Below are positions 16,983 to 25,477 of a DNA stretch of 64,000 nucleotides, one piece after another. The position numbers were made by a program, and so were the translations under genes. This stretch comes from Mycolicibacter sp. MU0102 (GTDB taxonomy: Bacteria > Actinomycetota > Actinomycetes > Mycobacteriales > Mycobacteriaceae): contig NZ_OY726398.1 of the NCBI RefSeq assembly GCF_963378105.1, positions 3,782,001 to 3,846,000 of the forward strand, given 5' to 3'. Each line of letters opens with the position of its first letter. The stretch's first letter is position 1. A model generated the notes under the pieces. It worked only from the letters and a program-made list of their open reading frames with translations. It had not been told where the DNA came from and searched no databases.

Positions 16983-18171
16983 ACGGCGCCTCGGGATCGT
17001 CGGTCAAGGAGAGGAAGCCGTCCTCGGTGACCACCACGACGTGCTTGCGGCGGTATCCGCCGGACCCGTCCTGCCACACCCTCGGCTCCAGCACCAGCAC
17101 CATGCCCGGCTCGAACACGAAGTTCTCGTCGAATTCGGCACCCAGGTCGGTGCCGATCATCGGCGCTTCACCGGCGGTCACCCCAAGGCCGTGACCGAGG
17201 TGGCCGTGCGGCAGCCATGGCCGCCGTCCGCCGTTGGCGGCAGTGGCCACTCGGGCCAGTTCTCCAGCGGTGGCACCGGCCCGCGTCACGTCGAGCACGG
17301 CGGCAAGAACCGCATGCCACTGTCGAAACTGCGCCTGCTGGCGTGGTGTCGGGTCGGCGCCGACGAGCCAGGTGTGACCGAAGGCCGAGCAGTATCCGCC
17401 GTAGCTGATCGAGGCGTCAGACCACACCACATCACCCACGGACAGCTCACGGCCGGAACCCGTCGTCGACAGCTCGCCGGGCCTCACCTGCCAGATCGGT
17501 TCGAGCATGATGGCGTCGGCGCCGCATTCGAAAGCGCGGCGCAGGAAGTGCGCCGACAGGTCGCGCTGCCCGACGCCGGGACTCAGCCTCGCCCGCACCT
17601 CGGCCATCACCCGCCCGGTGATCTGACACGCGGTCCGGATATAAGACAATTCGTCGGCGGTCTTGGTCAACTTGGCGGCATTGACCACCTGCGCCGCATC
17701 GACCGGCCGGCGCGCCGCGAACAGCCGCTGCTGGGCGCGCCGCATGGCACCGGTGCACTCGTCGACCCCGACCACAGCGGTGCCCGGGATCAGCTCGGCG
17801 ATGACTCGGGCGAATTGGTCGACACCTTCGTCGCATTCGAGGAACGCCGGCGGGTGCAGGTGATCGGCGGCCAGATCGGATTCCCAGGCGTTGCGCTCGG
17901 GCGCGAACAGATGCGGCAACGGGTCGTCGGCAAGCACCACGGCGATCGGTCGATCGATGTGGGACAGACCCGCGTCACCCGGCCGCCAGCTGGTACCGGT
18001 GGCATAGGTGACGGCGTCATTGCCCAACAACACCAGGGCGTCGATGCCCCGCTCGGCCATCGCAGCCCGCAGCCGCCCGCCGGTCTCCCGACGCAGTCGC
18101 GCCCGGTCCGGAGCTTCTGCGATCTCTACGCCGCCGGCCGCGACCGAGAGCGTTGCCGCAGCAGCCGCCAT
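16972..18171 (-). CDS. M24/creatinase-fold protein (paralogue of neighbour)
   Basis: A 399-residue M24-fold protein paralogous to the next gene. The N-terminal domain includes IDALVLLGNDAVTYATGTSWR; the catalytic domain includes GDVVWSDASISYGGYCSAFGHTW, PHGHLGHGLGVTAGEAP and GMVLVLEPRVW. It keeps one Asp (WSD), the His (LGHGLG) and the Glu (LEP), but the second Asp is Ala (YCSAF) and the last Glu is Lys (RRKHVVV). The two paralogues retain partly complementary residues, so a heteromer is conceivable. Start ATG at 18171 overlaps the upstream amidohydrolase stop (TGATG). Confidence 0.78.
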   Translation of the reverse strand: MAAAAATLSVAAGGVEIAEAPDRARLRRETGGRLRAAMAERGIDALVLLGNDAVTYATGTSWRPGDAGLSHIDRPIAVVLADDPLPHLFAPERNAWESDLAADHLHPPAFLECDEGVDQFARVIAELIPGTAVVGVDECTGAMRRAQQRLFAARRPVDAAQVVNAAKLTKTADELSYIRTACQITGRVMAEVRARLSPGVGQRDLSAHFLRRAFECGADAIMLEPIWQVRPGELSTTGSGRELSVGDVVWSDASISYGGYCSAFGHTWLVGADPTPRQQAQFRQWHAVLAAVLDVTRAGATAGELARVATAANGGRRPWLPHGHLGHGLGVTAGEAPMIGTDLGAEFDENFVFEPGMVLVLEPRVWQDGSGGYRRKHVVVVTEDGFLSLTDDPEAPYAY

Positions 18172-19352
18172 CACACACCCAAGAATGCTTTGATGTTGCT
18201 GCTCACCACTTTCGCCGCGTCCTGCGGTCCCAGGGCTGCGACAACGTTGGCCAATGACTTCTCCGAGTAGCCAAAGGTGCTCTCGTTGTGCGGGTAGTCC
18301 GACGACCACATCACCTTGTCCACCCCGATCTGATCGATCAGTCGCAGGCCAAGCGGGTCGACCATGAACGATGCACTCATGTGGGTGTCCCAATAGTGGC
18401 GGATGTCGTGTTGCAGTTGGTGGGTGAACATGTGCTGATAGGAGGCCAGCAGGTGTTCGGCGTCCTGCAAAGCGGTGGGAACCCAGGCGATCCCGCCTTC
18501 GAACCAGCCGATCCGCAGTCCCGGGTGACGGTCGAGGATGCCGGAGAAGATGTATTTGGCGAACTGTTCGCGGAACGAGTCGACATTGACCATCATGCCC
18601 ACCACGACACTGTTGACCTCGCACGGCGTCTTCGGCGGGGTCTCACCGATGTGGTGGGTGATCGGTAGCCCGGCCTGCTCGATCTCATCCCAGACCGGAT
18701 CCATCACCCGGGCACCGAAATCGATAATGTTGCCGTCGTCGTCCTTGCCGGGGTTCAGCGGCAGCAGAAACGTCTTGAGTCCCAAGGACTTCAGTTCAGC
18801 CAAGGTGCGCCTGGTACCGGCGGGGTCCCACCAGTTGATCAGGCCCACCCCGTAGAAGTGGCCGTTCGACCGCTCCTGCAACTCGGCCATGTACTCGTTG
18901 TAGATGCGGAAAACCCGCTCCCGCAGCTCTTTGTCGGGGAAATGAAACAACGCCAGTACCGCGTTGGGGAACGCCAGTTCCTTGTCGACGCCGTCGGTGG
19001 CCAGCTCGGCGATCCGTGCCTCGATGTTGCTGCTGGCCGCACCGGCCAGATCGTCGTATTGCATGAGCACCGCGGAGAAGTCGCCCGGTAGGAACGACTG
19101 CCCCTTGCGGCCGACCATGTACGCGCCGTCCTCGTACCAGATGCGGGGCGCCTTGTCCTTGAGGTCCTCGGGGAACCGTTGGTAGAAGATGTCGTCGGCG
19201 ATCGAGATGTGGTTGTCGGCGGAGAACACTTCGGTACCGGCCGGCAGCCCGACACCAGCGATGCCCGCGCCGACGCGTCCGTGCCGGTCTTTGGGCGCCC
19301 CGTAGCCGCCGGCGGGATAGAAAGCTGTGTCTTGAGTTGATGTGCTGGCCAT
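18171..19352 (-). CDS. Amidohydrolase family 2 (PF04909-type) protein
   Basis: A 393-residue amidohydrolase with EVFSADNHISIADD, the mid-barrel ITHHIGET and WSSDYPHNEST carrying the conserved Asp and His. Other conserved stretches are the HPGLRIGWFEGGIAWVP segment and the C-terminal NIKAFLGV, typical of the mycobacterial group annotated as amidohydrolases near P450 genes. Lies 25 bases after the P450 stop and overlaps the M24-like gene by one base, in an operon P450-amidohydrolase-M24-M24-crotonase-CoA-transferase. Confidence 0.87.
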   Translation of the reverse strand: MASTSTQDTAFYPAGGYGAPKDRHGRVGAGIAGVGLPAGTEVFSADNHISIADDIFYQRFPEDLKDKAPRIWYEDGAYMVGRKGQSFLPGDFSAVLMQYDDLAGAASSNIEARIAELATDGVDKELAFPNAVLALFHFPDKELRERVFRIYNEYMAELQERSNGHFYGVGLINWWDPAGTRRTLAELKSLGLKTFLLPLNPGKDDDGNIIDFGARVMDPVWDEIEQAGLPITHHIGETPPKTPCEVNSVVVGMMVNVDSFREQFAKYIFSGILDRHPGLRIGWFEGGIAWVPTALQDAEHLLASYQHMFTHQLQHDIRHYWDTHMSASFMVDPLGLRLIDQIGVDKVMWSSDYPHNESTFGYSEKSLANVVAALGPQDAAKVVSSNIKAFLGV

Positions 19353-19377
19353 GTCAATCCACTTCCAATCGGGGCGG

Positions 19378-20622
19378 TTACCAGGTGACGGGGAGTTCGT
19401 AGACGCCGTAGGCGAGCCGGTCGTTCTTGAACGGGATCTCGCCGATGTCCACCGCCAGCTTCAGGGTGGGGATGCGCTGGAACAGGGTGCGGAAGGCGAT
19501 CACCATCTCGGCGCGGGCCAGCTGCTGACCGACGCACTGGTGCGGGCCGAATCCGAACGCCATGTGCTGGCGAGCCGGTCGCGCCAGGTCCAGCACATCC
19601 GGCTCGGGGAAGACCGAGGCATCCCAGTTGGCCGGCGCCAAGTCGATGATGATGCCCTCACCGGCGCGAATGGTCTCGCCGCCGATCTCGATGTCCTCAA
19701 GTGCCACCCGGCGCTGGCCGGTGTGGATGATCGACAGGTAGCGCAGCAGTTCCTCGATCGCGTTGGCGATCGCGGCGTTGTCGTTGCCGCGGAACACCGC
19801 TGTCCTCTCGGCGATCTTGCCGGGTTCGTGTAGCAACGCCACGATGCCCAGGCCGATCATGTTCGCGGTGGTCTCATGCCCGGCGATGAGCATCCCGGTG
19901 CCCAGCTGGGTGGCCTCGCGCACCGACAGCTCACCGTTTTTCACCCGCTTGCCCAAGTCGGAGACCATGTCGTCGGTCGGTTCGGCCATCCGGGTCTCGA
20001 GCAGCTGGACCAGGTACTTGGAGAGTCCGGTGGCGCCCTCAGCGAGATCGTCGGAGGTGGCGTTGCGGTCCACGCCCATGGTGGCGTGCTGCTGGAAGAA
20101 CTCGTGGTCCTCATAGGGCACGCCGAGCAGTTCGCTGATCACCAGGGAGGGAATCGGCAGCGCGAATCCCTCGATCAGGTCGGCCGGTTGCGGCCCGGCC
20201 AAGATCGCGTCGATGTGTTCGTCGGTGATGCGTTGCGCGACCGGGGCCAGGGCGTCGACCCGTTTCATGGTCAGGCCCGGGGACAGAATCCGCCGGTACC
20301 GGATGTGTTCGGCGCCGTCGGTGGTGAACACCGACTTGGGTCGGTGGTCGACGCTGGCGCGCATCATCTCGTTCCAGTGCGGGAACCCGGGCTGGTGGTC
20401 GTCGACGCTCACGCGGGGATCGGAGAACAGGGTGCGCACCGCCTCATAGCCGGTGATCAGCCACGGGGTGCTGCCGTCCCAGATCCGCACCCGGCTCAGC
20501 GGCCGCCGCGCTGCCAGCGTCATGGTCTCCGGCGGTGGCGCGAACGGGCACCGGCCGTCGCGGCTCATCGGATACTCCGGCGTTGCAGTGCTGGCAATGG
20601 TGGACGCTTCGGTCACGCTCAC
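19378..20622 (-). CDS. Cytochrome P450 (CYP105-like layout)
   Basis: A 414-residue P450. Motifs: EYPMSRDGRCPFAPPP leader, I-helix GMLIAGHETTANMIG, K-helix EELLRYL, heme loop FGFGPHQCVGQQLARAEM, and the C-terminal FKNDRLAYGVYELPVTW common in CYP105-like enzymes. Electrons most likely come from the ferredoxin gene directly before it, whose stop overlaps this GTG start (GTGA). This TetR-ferredoxin-P450 arrangement has two coupled overlaps, implying near-equal synthesis of P450 and ferredoxin. Substrate unknown. Confidence 0.93.
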   Translation of the reverse strand: MSVTEASTIASTATPEYPMSRDGRCPFAPPPETMTLAARRPLSRVRIWDGSTPWLITGYEAVRTLFSDPRVSVDDHQPGFPHWNEMMRASVDHRPKSVFTTDGAEHIRYRRILSPGLTMKRVDALAPVAQRITDEHIDAILAGPQPADLIEGFALPIPSLVISELLGVPYEDHEFFQQHATMGVDRNATSDDLAEGATGLSKYLVQLLETRMAEPTDDMVSDLGKRVKNGELSVREATQLGTGMLIAGHETTANMIGLGIVALLHEPGKIAERTAVFRGNDNAAIANAIEELLRYLSIIHTGQRRVALEDIEIGGETIRAGEGIIIDLAPANWDASVFPEPDVLDLARPARQHMAFGFGPHQCVGQQLARAEMVIAFRTLFQRIPTLKLAVDIGEIPFKNDRLAYGVYELPVTW

Positions 20623-20816
20623 TCCTCGACGATCTTGATGGCTCCGGACGGACAGACTTGGGCCGCCTGGCGCACGGCGTCGGCCAACTCCTGCGGCGGG
20701 GACTCATCGAGCAGGACGACGACACCGTCCTCATCACGCTGGTCGAACACCCGGGACGCAAACCCCACGCATTGCCCCGAGGACGCGCAGATGTCTTGGT
20801 CGACGGTCACTTTCAT
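20619..20816 (-). CDS. 3Fe-4S ferredoxin, P450 partner
   Basis: A 65-residue ferredoxin starting MKVTVDQDIC, with cluster-binding C-ASSGQ-C near residues 10-16 and a last Cys in VCPSGAI. Loss of the second cysteine of the usual 4Fe motif is typical of the 3Fe-4S ferredoxins that serve actinobacterial P450s. The start ATG at 20816 overlaps the TetR stop (ATGA), and the stop overlaps the P450 GTG start. A longer in-frame reading upstream is antisense-like and was not used. Confidence 0.92.
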   Translation of the reverse strand: MKVTVDQDICASSGQCVGFASRVFDQRDEDGVVVLLDESPPQELADAVRQAAQVCPSGAIKIVEE

Positions 20817-21490
20817 TGCGGGCCTCCCTGAGCTCCGGTGACCGGAGCGAGCCACAGACCCACGATTGCGTCGATCAGGTCGGATCCGGCTTCGGTCCAG
20901 CTGGCGGATGCCGACGCTCCAGATGCCAGCGCGCGCTCGTGTTCGGCGCAGGTGTGCATCAACAGGTTTCGGGCCATCACGTTGCGGGCCTGGTGGACAC
21001 GCAGTGGAAGATCCGGCAGGCAGGTGTTGATGCCATCGACGACCTGCACCAGCGACGGCGAACTCAGCGCGTCCTTGACGACGATGTTGTGGTAGGCCGG
21101 ATCGGCCATCACCTGCGCAGCAAATCGCGCATACCAGGTCGGATTGCCTAGCGCAGCAAGGTGATCGGTGAGTGGACGGACCAGGCAGGACACCCAGTGG
21201 CGCAGTTCGGCGGAATCCGCCGCGTCCGACACCATCTCTTCGCGCAGCCGTTCGACCGGCACTCGGTGGCGGCGCTCGATCTCGCGGACCAAGTCGGTCT
21301 TGGTGCCGAAGTGGTATCCGACGGCGGCGTTGTTGCCCTGGCCGGCGGCTTCGCTGACCTGCCGATTGGAGACCGCGAACACCCCGTGTTCGGCGAACAG
21401 CCGTTCGGCCGCGGTCAGGATCGCTTCCCGCGTGCTGCTGGCTCGTTCAGCCCGCACGGCCCGATCAGCGGTGGTCACGGCGTCAGTCAA
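20813..21490 (-). CDS. TetR-family regulator, first gene of ferredoxin-P450 operon
   Basis: A regulator of up to 225 residues. DNA-binding domain: STREAILTAAERLFAEHGVFAVSNRQVSEAAGQGNNAAVGYHFGTKTDLV, with the recognition helix ending in YHF. The C-terminal part (PLTDHLAALGNPTWYARFAAQV) is ligand-binding and matches no fold I can name. The longest frame starts at TTG 21490; GTG at 21478 is an alternative. The inverted repeat at 21505-21526 lies directly upstream, and a related one at 22409-22430 lies before the SDR gene, so the regulator probably controls itself, the ferredoxin/P450 operon and the SDR. Confidence 0.9.
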   Translation of the reverse strand: MTDAVTTADRAVRAERASSTREAILTAAERLFAEHGVFAVSNRQVSEAAGQGNNAAVGYHFGTKTDLVREIERRHRVPVERLREEMVSDAADSAELRHWVSCLVRPLTDHLAALGNPTWYARFAAQVMADPAYHNIVVKDALSSPSLVQVVDGINTCLPDLPLRVHQARNVMARNLLMHTCAEHERALASGASASASWTEAGSDLIDAIVGLWLAPVTGAQGGPQ

Positions 21491-21504
21491 CCGCGATTCA
21501 CAGT

Positions 21505-21526
21505 TTAAGTCAAGCGATTGATTTAA
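21505..21526. promoter_or_regulatory. Operator-like inverted repeat TTAAGTCA-N6-TGATTTAA
   Basis: Arms TTAAGTCA and TGATTTAA (seven of eight positions symmetric) flank AGCGAT, between the TetR start and the SDR stop, which it overlaps. The segment GTCAAGCGAyTGATTTAA is shared with 22413-22430. Two near-identical copies around a TetR gene strongly suggest its binding sites. Confidence 0.6.
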
Positions 21527-22353
21527 TTTTTTGCAGCATCCGCCGGCTTGCTGCGGCGACGGATCGCCTTGCCTGCGACGGTTCCGCCGTCCACCGGCAG
21601 CACCACGCCCGTCACGTACCGGGAGCGCTCACCGGCAAGGTAAAGCGCAGCTTCGGCGACGTCGGCCGCGGTTCCCTCCCGCTTCAGGGGCCGGTCGGCC
21701 CGCATCGTCTCGCGAATCGCCGCTTCGTACCGTTCCAGGTCCTCCGGATCCAGGTTCGCCGCCGCCGACGACGCCACGAACGGCGTCGGAACGTTGCCGG
21801 GGGCAATGGCATTGACCCGGATGTCGTAATGAGCCAGCTCGATCGCCGCGGACTTGGTGAACTGGATGACCGCGGCTTTCGACGCGCGGTAGGTCATCAC
21901 CCCGCCGCCGGCCTGGATGCCGCCGATCGAGGTCAGATTGAGGATCGACCCGCCGCCGGCCTTGGACATGTACCGGGCGGCGTCGCGAGTACCGGCCATC
22001 ACGCCGAGCACGTTGACCGCCATGATGCGGTGAAAATCGGCCAGGTCGTCGTCGAGAAACCTGTTGTGCATGGTGCCCGAGACACCGGCGTTGTTGACCA
22101 TGATGTCCAGTCCCCCGAACGTCTCGACGGCCGTTTCGACCAGCGCGCCCACTTGGGCCGGTTCGGAGACGTCGGCGACCCGGAACGTCGCATCCGCACC
22201 CAGTTGTCCCGCGAGCGCTTCGCCGCGTTCGCGATCCAGATCGGCGATGACGACGCGTGCCCCCTCGGCGAGGAATCGCTCGGCGATCCCGCGACCGATA
22301 CCCGATGCACCTCCGGTGACGATTGCCACCTTGCCGGCCAATTCGTTGCCCAT
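21523..22353 (-). CDS. Short-chain dehydrogenase/reductase
   Basis: A 276-residue classical SDR with the NAD(P) loop TGGASGIGRG, the NNAG motif (IMVNNAGVSG) and catalytic YRASK. The C-terminus has the usual RYVTGVVLPVDGG tail, then a short basic extension. The start is taken as ATG at 22353 because GGAAGG lies six bases upstream; a GTG six bases earlier overlaps that site. Likely oxidises a secondary alcohol or reduces a ketone. Operator copies lie at both ends of the gene (22409-22430 and 21505-21526), tying it to the TetR gene. Confidence 0.88.
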   Translation of the reverse strand: MGNELAGKVAIVTGGASGIGRGIAERFLAEGARVVIADLDRERGEALAGQLGADATFRVADVSEPAQVGALVETAVETFGGLDIMVNNAGVSGTMHNRFLDDDLADFHRIMAVNVLGVMAGTRDAARYMSKAGGGSILNLTSIGGIQAGGGVMTYRASKAAVIQFTKSAAIELAHYDIRVNAIAPGNVPTPFVASSAAANLDPEDLERYEAAIRETMRADRPLKREGTAADVAEAALYLAGERSRYVTGVVLPVDGGTVAGKAIRRRSKPADAAKN

Positions 22354-22408
22354 CTGCACCCTTCCGCCGCGACCGTGCTCGTCGTTCGACTCAACCCGTT
22401 TCCCCGAG

Positions 22409-22430
22409 TTCAGTCAAGCGACTGATTTAA
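22409..22430. promoter_or_regulatory. Second copy of the TetR-linked operator
   Basis: TTCAGTCA-N6-TGATTTAA in the divergent gap between the SDR (start 22353) and the SnoaL-like gene (start 22458). It includes CAGTC-AAGC-GACTG, a perfect 5+4+5 inverted repeat at 22411-22424, and shares 17 of 18 bases of GTCAAGCGAyTGATTTAA with the copy at 21509-21526. It could govern both flanking genes. Confidence 0.55.
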
Positions 22431-22457
22431 ATGGTCAGGAGACCTAGAGTCGGCAGG

Positions 22458-22904
22458 ATGACAGGCCCCTTCTCGGCTGATGATCGGCTGGAGATCTCCG
22501 CGCTGCTCTATCGCTACGCCCGCGCCGTCGACACCAAGGACTGGACGCTGTATCGGTCGGTGTTCACCGAGGATGCCGTCATCGACTACTCATCAGCGGG
22601 CGCGATCTGCGGCACACGTGACGAAGTCGCCGATTGGCTGGCGAGCGGCTTTGAGGCAATCCCGATGTCGATGCACTACATCACCAATATCGAAGTACTG
22701 GAATACCGCGGCGATTCCGCAGTCGCGCAGGCAATGTTCTACAACCCCATGCAGCTGCCCGGCATGACGGGCTTGAGCTACTGCGGTGGCTACTACCACC
22801 ATGAACTGGTCCGCACCGGCGACGGCTGGCGCAGTGCGCATCTGCGCGAAGAGAACGTCTGGTTCACCAATGCCCCGGCCTCAGTCCAGGAAGTCCAGCA
22901 GTAG
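22458..22904 (+). CDS. SnoaL-like / nuclear transport factor 2-fold protein
   Basis: A 148-residue protein of the NTF2/SnoaL fold: DRLEISALLYRYARAVDTKDWTLYRSVFTEDAVIDYSS, then DEVADWLASGFEAIPMSMHYITN and YYHHELVRTGDGWRSAHLREENVW. This fold includes hydratases, isomerases and ring-hydroxylating dioxygenase small subunits; the short single-domain form favours an isomerase/dehydratase-like or accessory role. The ATG at 22458 was chosen because the protein then begins like its family; an upstream ATG at 22431 has no ribosome site. Its 3' end overlaps the convergent hydrolase by 24 bases. Confidence 0.8.
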   Translation: MTGPFSADDRLEISALLYRYARAVDTKDWTLYRSVFTEDAVIDYSSAGAICGTRDEVADWLASGFEAIPMSMHYITNIEVLEYRGDSAVAQAMFYNPMQLPGMTGLSYCGGYYHHELVRTGDGWRSAHLREENVWFTNAPASVQEVQQ

Positions 22905-23702
22905 GCCATTGACCTGTTCGGCCTGCTCGATCTGCGGGCAATGGCCGGCGCCGTCCACCACGACCGCGCGCCCGTCGGGTATCTGGTCGGCGATCTGGAC
23001 AGCCCAGCCGGGCGGGAGCAGCTTGTCGCAGGCACCTTCGACCACCAGCGTGGGTACCGAAATACGTTCGTAGCGGCGACTGCTCGACGCCGGTGGTGGC
23101 GTCTCGGCTCCGGGCCGGCGGAACCGGGCCGCCGCCACCGCCTCCCAGGCCCCGGGCGCCACACTCGATGCATGACGCCGCGCGACGTAGTCGTCGTCGG
23201 CCGGATAGGCCGGATCGTGAAACAGCGCTGCCACGATCCGGCGCATCGCGGGCACCGTCGCGTCGTAGTCGTAGAGCGCGGCCATGTGTTCGTTCTGCTG
23301 GATCTCCCCGCCCCCGCAGATGAGCACCAGTCGCCGCACCGGCAACTGCGGCGCATCGGACGTGGTGTCGACCAGCAGCATGATCGCGCCCATCGAATTG
23401 CCCACGAAATCAGCGGATTCGACTCCCAGTGCCGCGCAGAACCGCGCGACGTGGCGGATCCGCATGCCGCGCCCGTCGTTGAAGTCGATGACCTTGGCCG
23501 ACTCACCGAACCCGAGCAGGTCCGGCGCCAGTACCCGATAGCGCTCGGCCAGTGCGGGAATGGTTCTTTCCCAGCCGAGTTCCGCGCCGGCGCCGAACTC
23601 GCCGCCGTGCAGCAGAACCGCCGCGGGACCGAACGGGTCTCCCGCCTCCAGGTACGAAGTGTTCAGGCCGTCCACGACGACGGTCTTGCGGGTAACCAGC
23701 AC
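22881..23702 (-). CDS. Alpha/beta hydrolase (meta-cleavage-product hydrolase-like)
   Basis: A 273-residue alpha/beta hydrolase: oxyanion region VLLHGGEFGAG, nucleophile elbow VGNSMGA, acid in VEGACDKLLPP and histidine in GAGHCPQIEQ. The layout fits C-C bond hydrolases that split ring-opened meta-cleavage products, as well as epoxide hydrolases and esterases. GTG at 23702 has GGAGT upstream. It is the last gene of the operon that begins with the mhp-like genes, so a second hydrolase for the same pathway is plausible. Confidence 0.82.
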   Translation of the reverse strand: MLVTRKTVVVDGLNTSYLEAGDPFGPAAVLLHGGEFGAGAELGWERTIPALAERYRVLAPDLLGFGESAKVIDFNDGRGMRIRHVARFCAALGVESADFVGNSMGAIMLLVDTTSDAPQLPVRRLVLICGGGEIQQNEHMAALYDYDATVPAMRRIVAALFHDPAYPADDDYVARRHASSVAPGAWEAVAAARFRRPGAETPPPASSSRRYERISVPTLVVEGACDKLLPPGWAVQIADQIPDGRAVVVDGAGHCPQIEQAEQVNGLLLDFLD

Positions 23703-23711
23703 GGGGACTCC

Positions 23712-24470
23712 TCAGTCGGGGATCAGCGGACCGGTCGGCCGGGTCGTGGTGGCGTGCACCAATAGTTCGGCGAGTTCGGCGGGGCGGCTCAGGAACGGTG
23801 AGTGCGAGGCGTCGATGGCCAGGGGCTCTACCCCGAGCCGCCCGCAGACCAGGTCCGCCAGCCAGCGCGGATAGGCACGGTCCTGCTCGCAGCGAATGAA
23901 GCTGCGGCCGATATCGGCCGACCAGAAGTGCGGCACCGATACCGGCGCAACCGTCGTCTCACCGAACCGTTCCGGCCCGAGTCGTTCGAAGGCCCACCGC
24001 AGCGTGTCGTCATCGCAATCGTGGTAGAAGTACTGCCGCGCGCCGTCGATGTCGGCGAAGGTCATCGTCCCGTCGTCGGCGAAGTGCAGGTAGCTCAGCA
24101 TGTCAGCGGCCGCGGTGTCGAAGAACTGCGCTCCCTCGCTGCCCATCGTCATCGCATCGGTGTAGCTGCGGCCCTCCCTGGGCAGGGCCGCGGCAAGATA
24201 GATGATGTGGCGCACCAGATCCGGGGCACTGTCGGCGCCCAGGGTGGCGTCGAAGCCACCCCCGGAGTGCCCGACCAGAACATCGCCGGGTTGCAGCACC
24301 GAGGCCACGGCCTCTCGGCGGTTGGCCAGGGTGGACTCCTCATGGAGTCGGGCACCGTGGCCGGGTAGGTCGACGGCGATACCGGTGTGGCCGATCTTCG
24401 ACAACTCCGCGATGGTGCGACTCCAGCACCACGCTGCGTGAAACCCACCGTGCACGAAGACAAATCGCAT
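23712..24470 (-). CDS. Alpha/beta hydrolase
   Basis: A 252-residue alpha/beta hydrolase beginning directly with the first strand, FVFVHGGFHAAWCW, followed by nucleophile VLVGHSGGG and the late histidine in IDASHSPFLSRP. The compact form without an N-terminal extension resembles plant-esterase/hydroxynitrile-lyase-like members (PF12697 type). ATG at 24470 is supported by GGGAG four bases upstream. Ten bases separate it from the following hydrolase gene. Substrate unknown. Confidence 0.82.
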   Translation of the reverse strand: MRFVFVHGGFHAAWCWSRTIAELSKIGHTGIAVDLPGHGARLHEESTLANRREAVASVLQPGDVLVGHSGGGFDATLGADSAPDLVRHIIYLAAALPREGRSYTDAMTMGSEGAQFFDTAAADMLSYLHFADDGTMTFADIDGARQYFYHDCDDDTLRWAFERLGPERFGETTVAPVSVPHFWSADIGRSFIRCEQDRAYPRWLADLVCGRLGVEPLAIDASHSPFLSRPAELAELLVHATTTRPTGPLIPD

Positions 24471-24487
24471 GATGCTCCCAACCCGGG

Positions 24488-25477
24488 CTATTTGATCGCG
24501 ATCGGGTTCACCGGCGATCCGACTCCGCCGGTCACCCGCAGGGGCGGCGCCACCAGCTGGAACTCGTAGCGGCCGTCGGCGGCACAATCTGCGGCCAGCG
24601 CGCCGAGGTCCCAGTACTCCCCGAGCATCAACCCCATGTCGCGCAGGCACAGCATGTGTAGGGGCAGATAGGTTCCCTCAACGCCGGAGACCGGGTCCTC
24701 GACCATCAAATTGTCCGCGGCCACGGCGGCGACGTCATGGGCGTGCAGCCAGGAGGCGCACCGCCAGTCCAGTCCCGCGCCCGGTTCGGCGCCGTTGCCG
24801 GTCACCGAAAACCGTTCCCACCAACCGGTTCGGACCACCACGATGTCGCCGGTCCCGACGCTGACATTCTGGGCGCGGGCGACCTCGTCGAGTTCCTCGG
24901 GGGTGATCGGGGTGCCCAAAGGCAGGAAGGTGTCCGCTCCGCGGTGCGCGACCACATCGAGAAGAACACCCCGCGAGGTGATCCCCTTGCCGTCGACTTT
25001 GTCGATCCCGCAGTGGTAGGCGCCCTGGCTGGTCACCGAGGCCGCCGGGAAGCCGTTGTAGAGCTGGTCGTCGTAGTAGACGTGCGAGAGCGCGTCCCAC
25101 TGGCTGGCGGCCTGCAACGGCATCACGATCATGTCGTCGTTGAACCGGAACGGGTTGTCAACGAAGAACTCGCCCAGCTGCTGCGCGACGATATTGCGGT
25201 GCCATTCCGGGCCGTATTGCGCCAGCGTGCTCACGTCGCCGCCGTCGACGGTCATCACGTGAATCGGGTTGTGCCGGAACTGGAGCGCGCCCTGCGGTCC
25301 CGAGGACCCGAAGTCCACCCCGAGCGGGAACACCTTGCCGTGCCGAACCAGTCCGGCAGCCTCGGTGACCTTCTGCGGCGTGATGAGGTTGAGGGTGCCC
25401 AGTTCGTCGGCGTCGCCCCAGCGGCCCCAGTTGCGGACCGTCTCGGCCACCCGCCGGAACTCGGTCAGGTCGGCCAC
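24488..25477 (-). CDS. Cyclase-family protein (PF04199, kynurenine formamidase-like)
   Basis: A 329-residue member of the cyclase/formamidase-like metal hydrolases. The expected metal motif HxGTHxD appears in relaxed form as SQWDALSHV (about 126-134), and the second half has VVAHRGADTF and SVGTGDIVVVRTGWW. Members hydrolyse lactams, formamides or cyclic esters, so opening of a lactone from ring cleavage is plausible. GTG start at 25477 lies inside the end of the upstream SDR gene (13-base overlap), so it is translationally coupled. Confidence 0.82.
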   Translation of the reverse strand: MADLTEFRRVAETVRNWGRWGDADELGTLNLITPQKVTEAAGLVRHGKVFPLGVDFGSSGPQGALQFRHNPIHVMTVDGGDVSTLAQYGPEWHRNIVAQQLGEFFVDNPFRFNDDMIVMPLQAASQWDALSHVYYDDQLYNGFPAASVTSQGAYHCGIDKVDGKGITSRGVLLDVVAHRGADTFLPLGTPITPEELDEVARAQNVSVGTGDIVVVRTGWWERFSVTGNGAEPGAGLDWRCASWLHAHDVAAVAADNLMVEDPVSGVEGTYLPLHMLCLRDMGLMLGEYWDLGALAADCAADGRYEFQLVAPPLRVTGGVGSPVNPIAIK

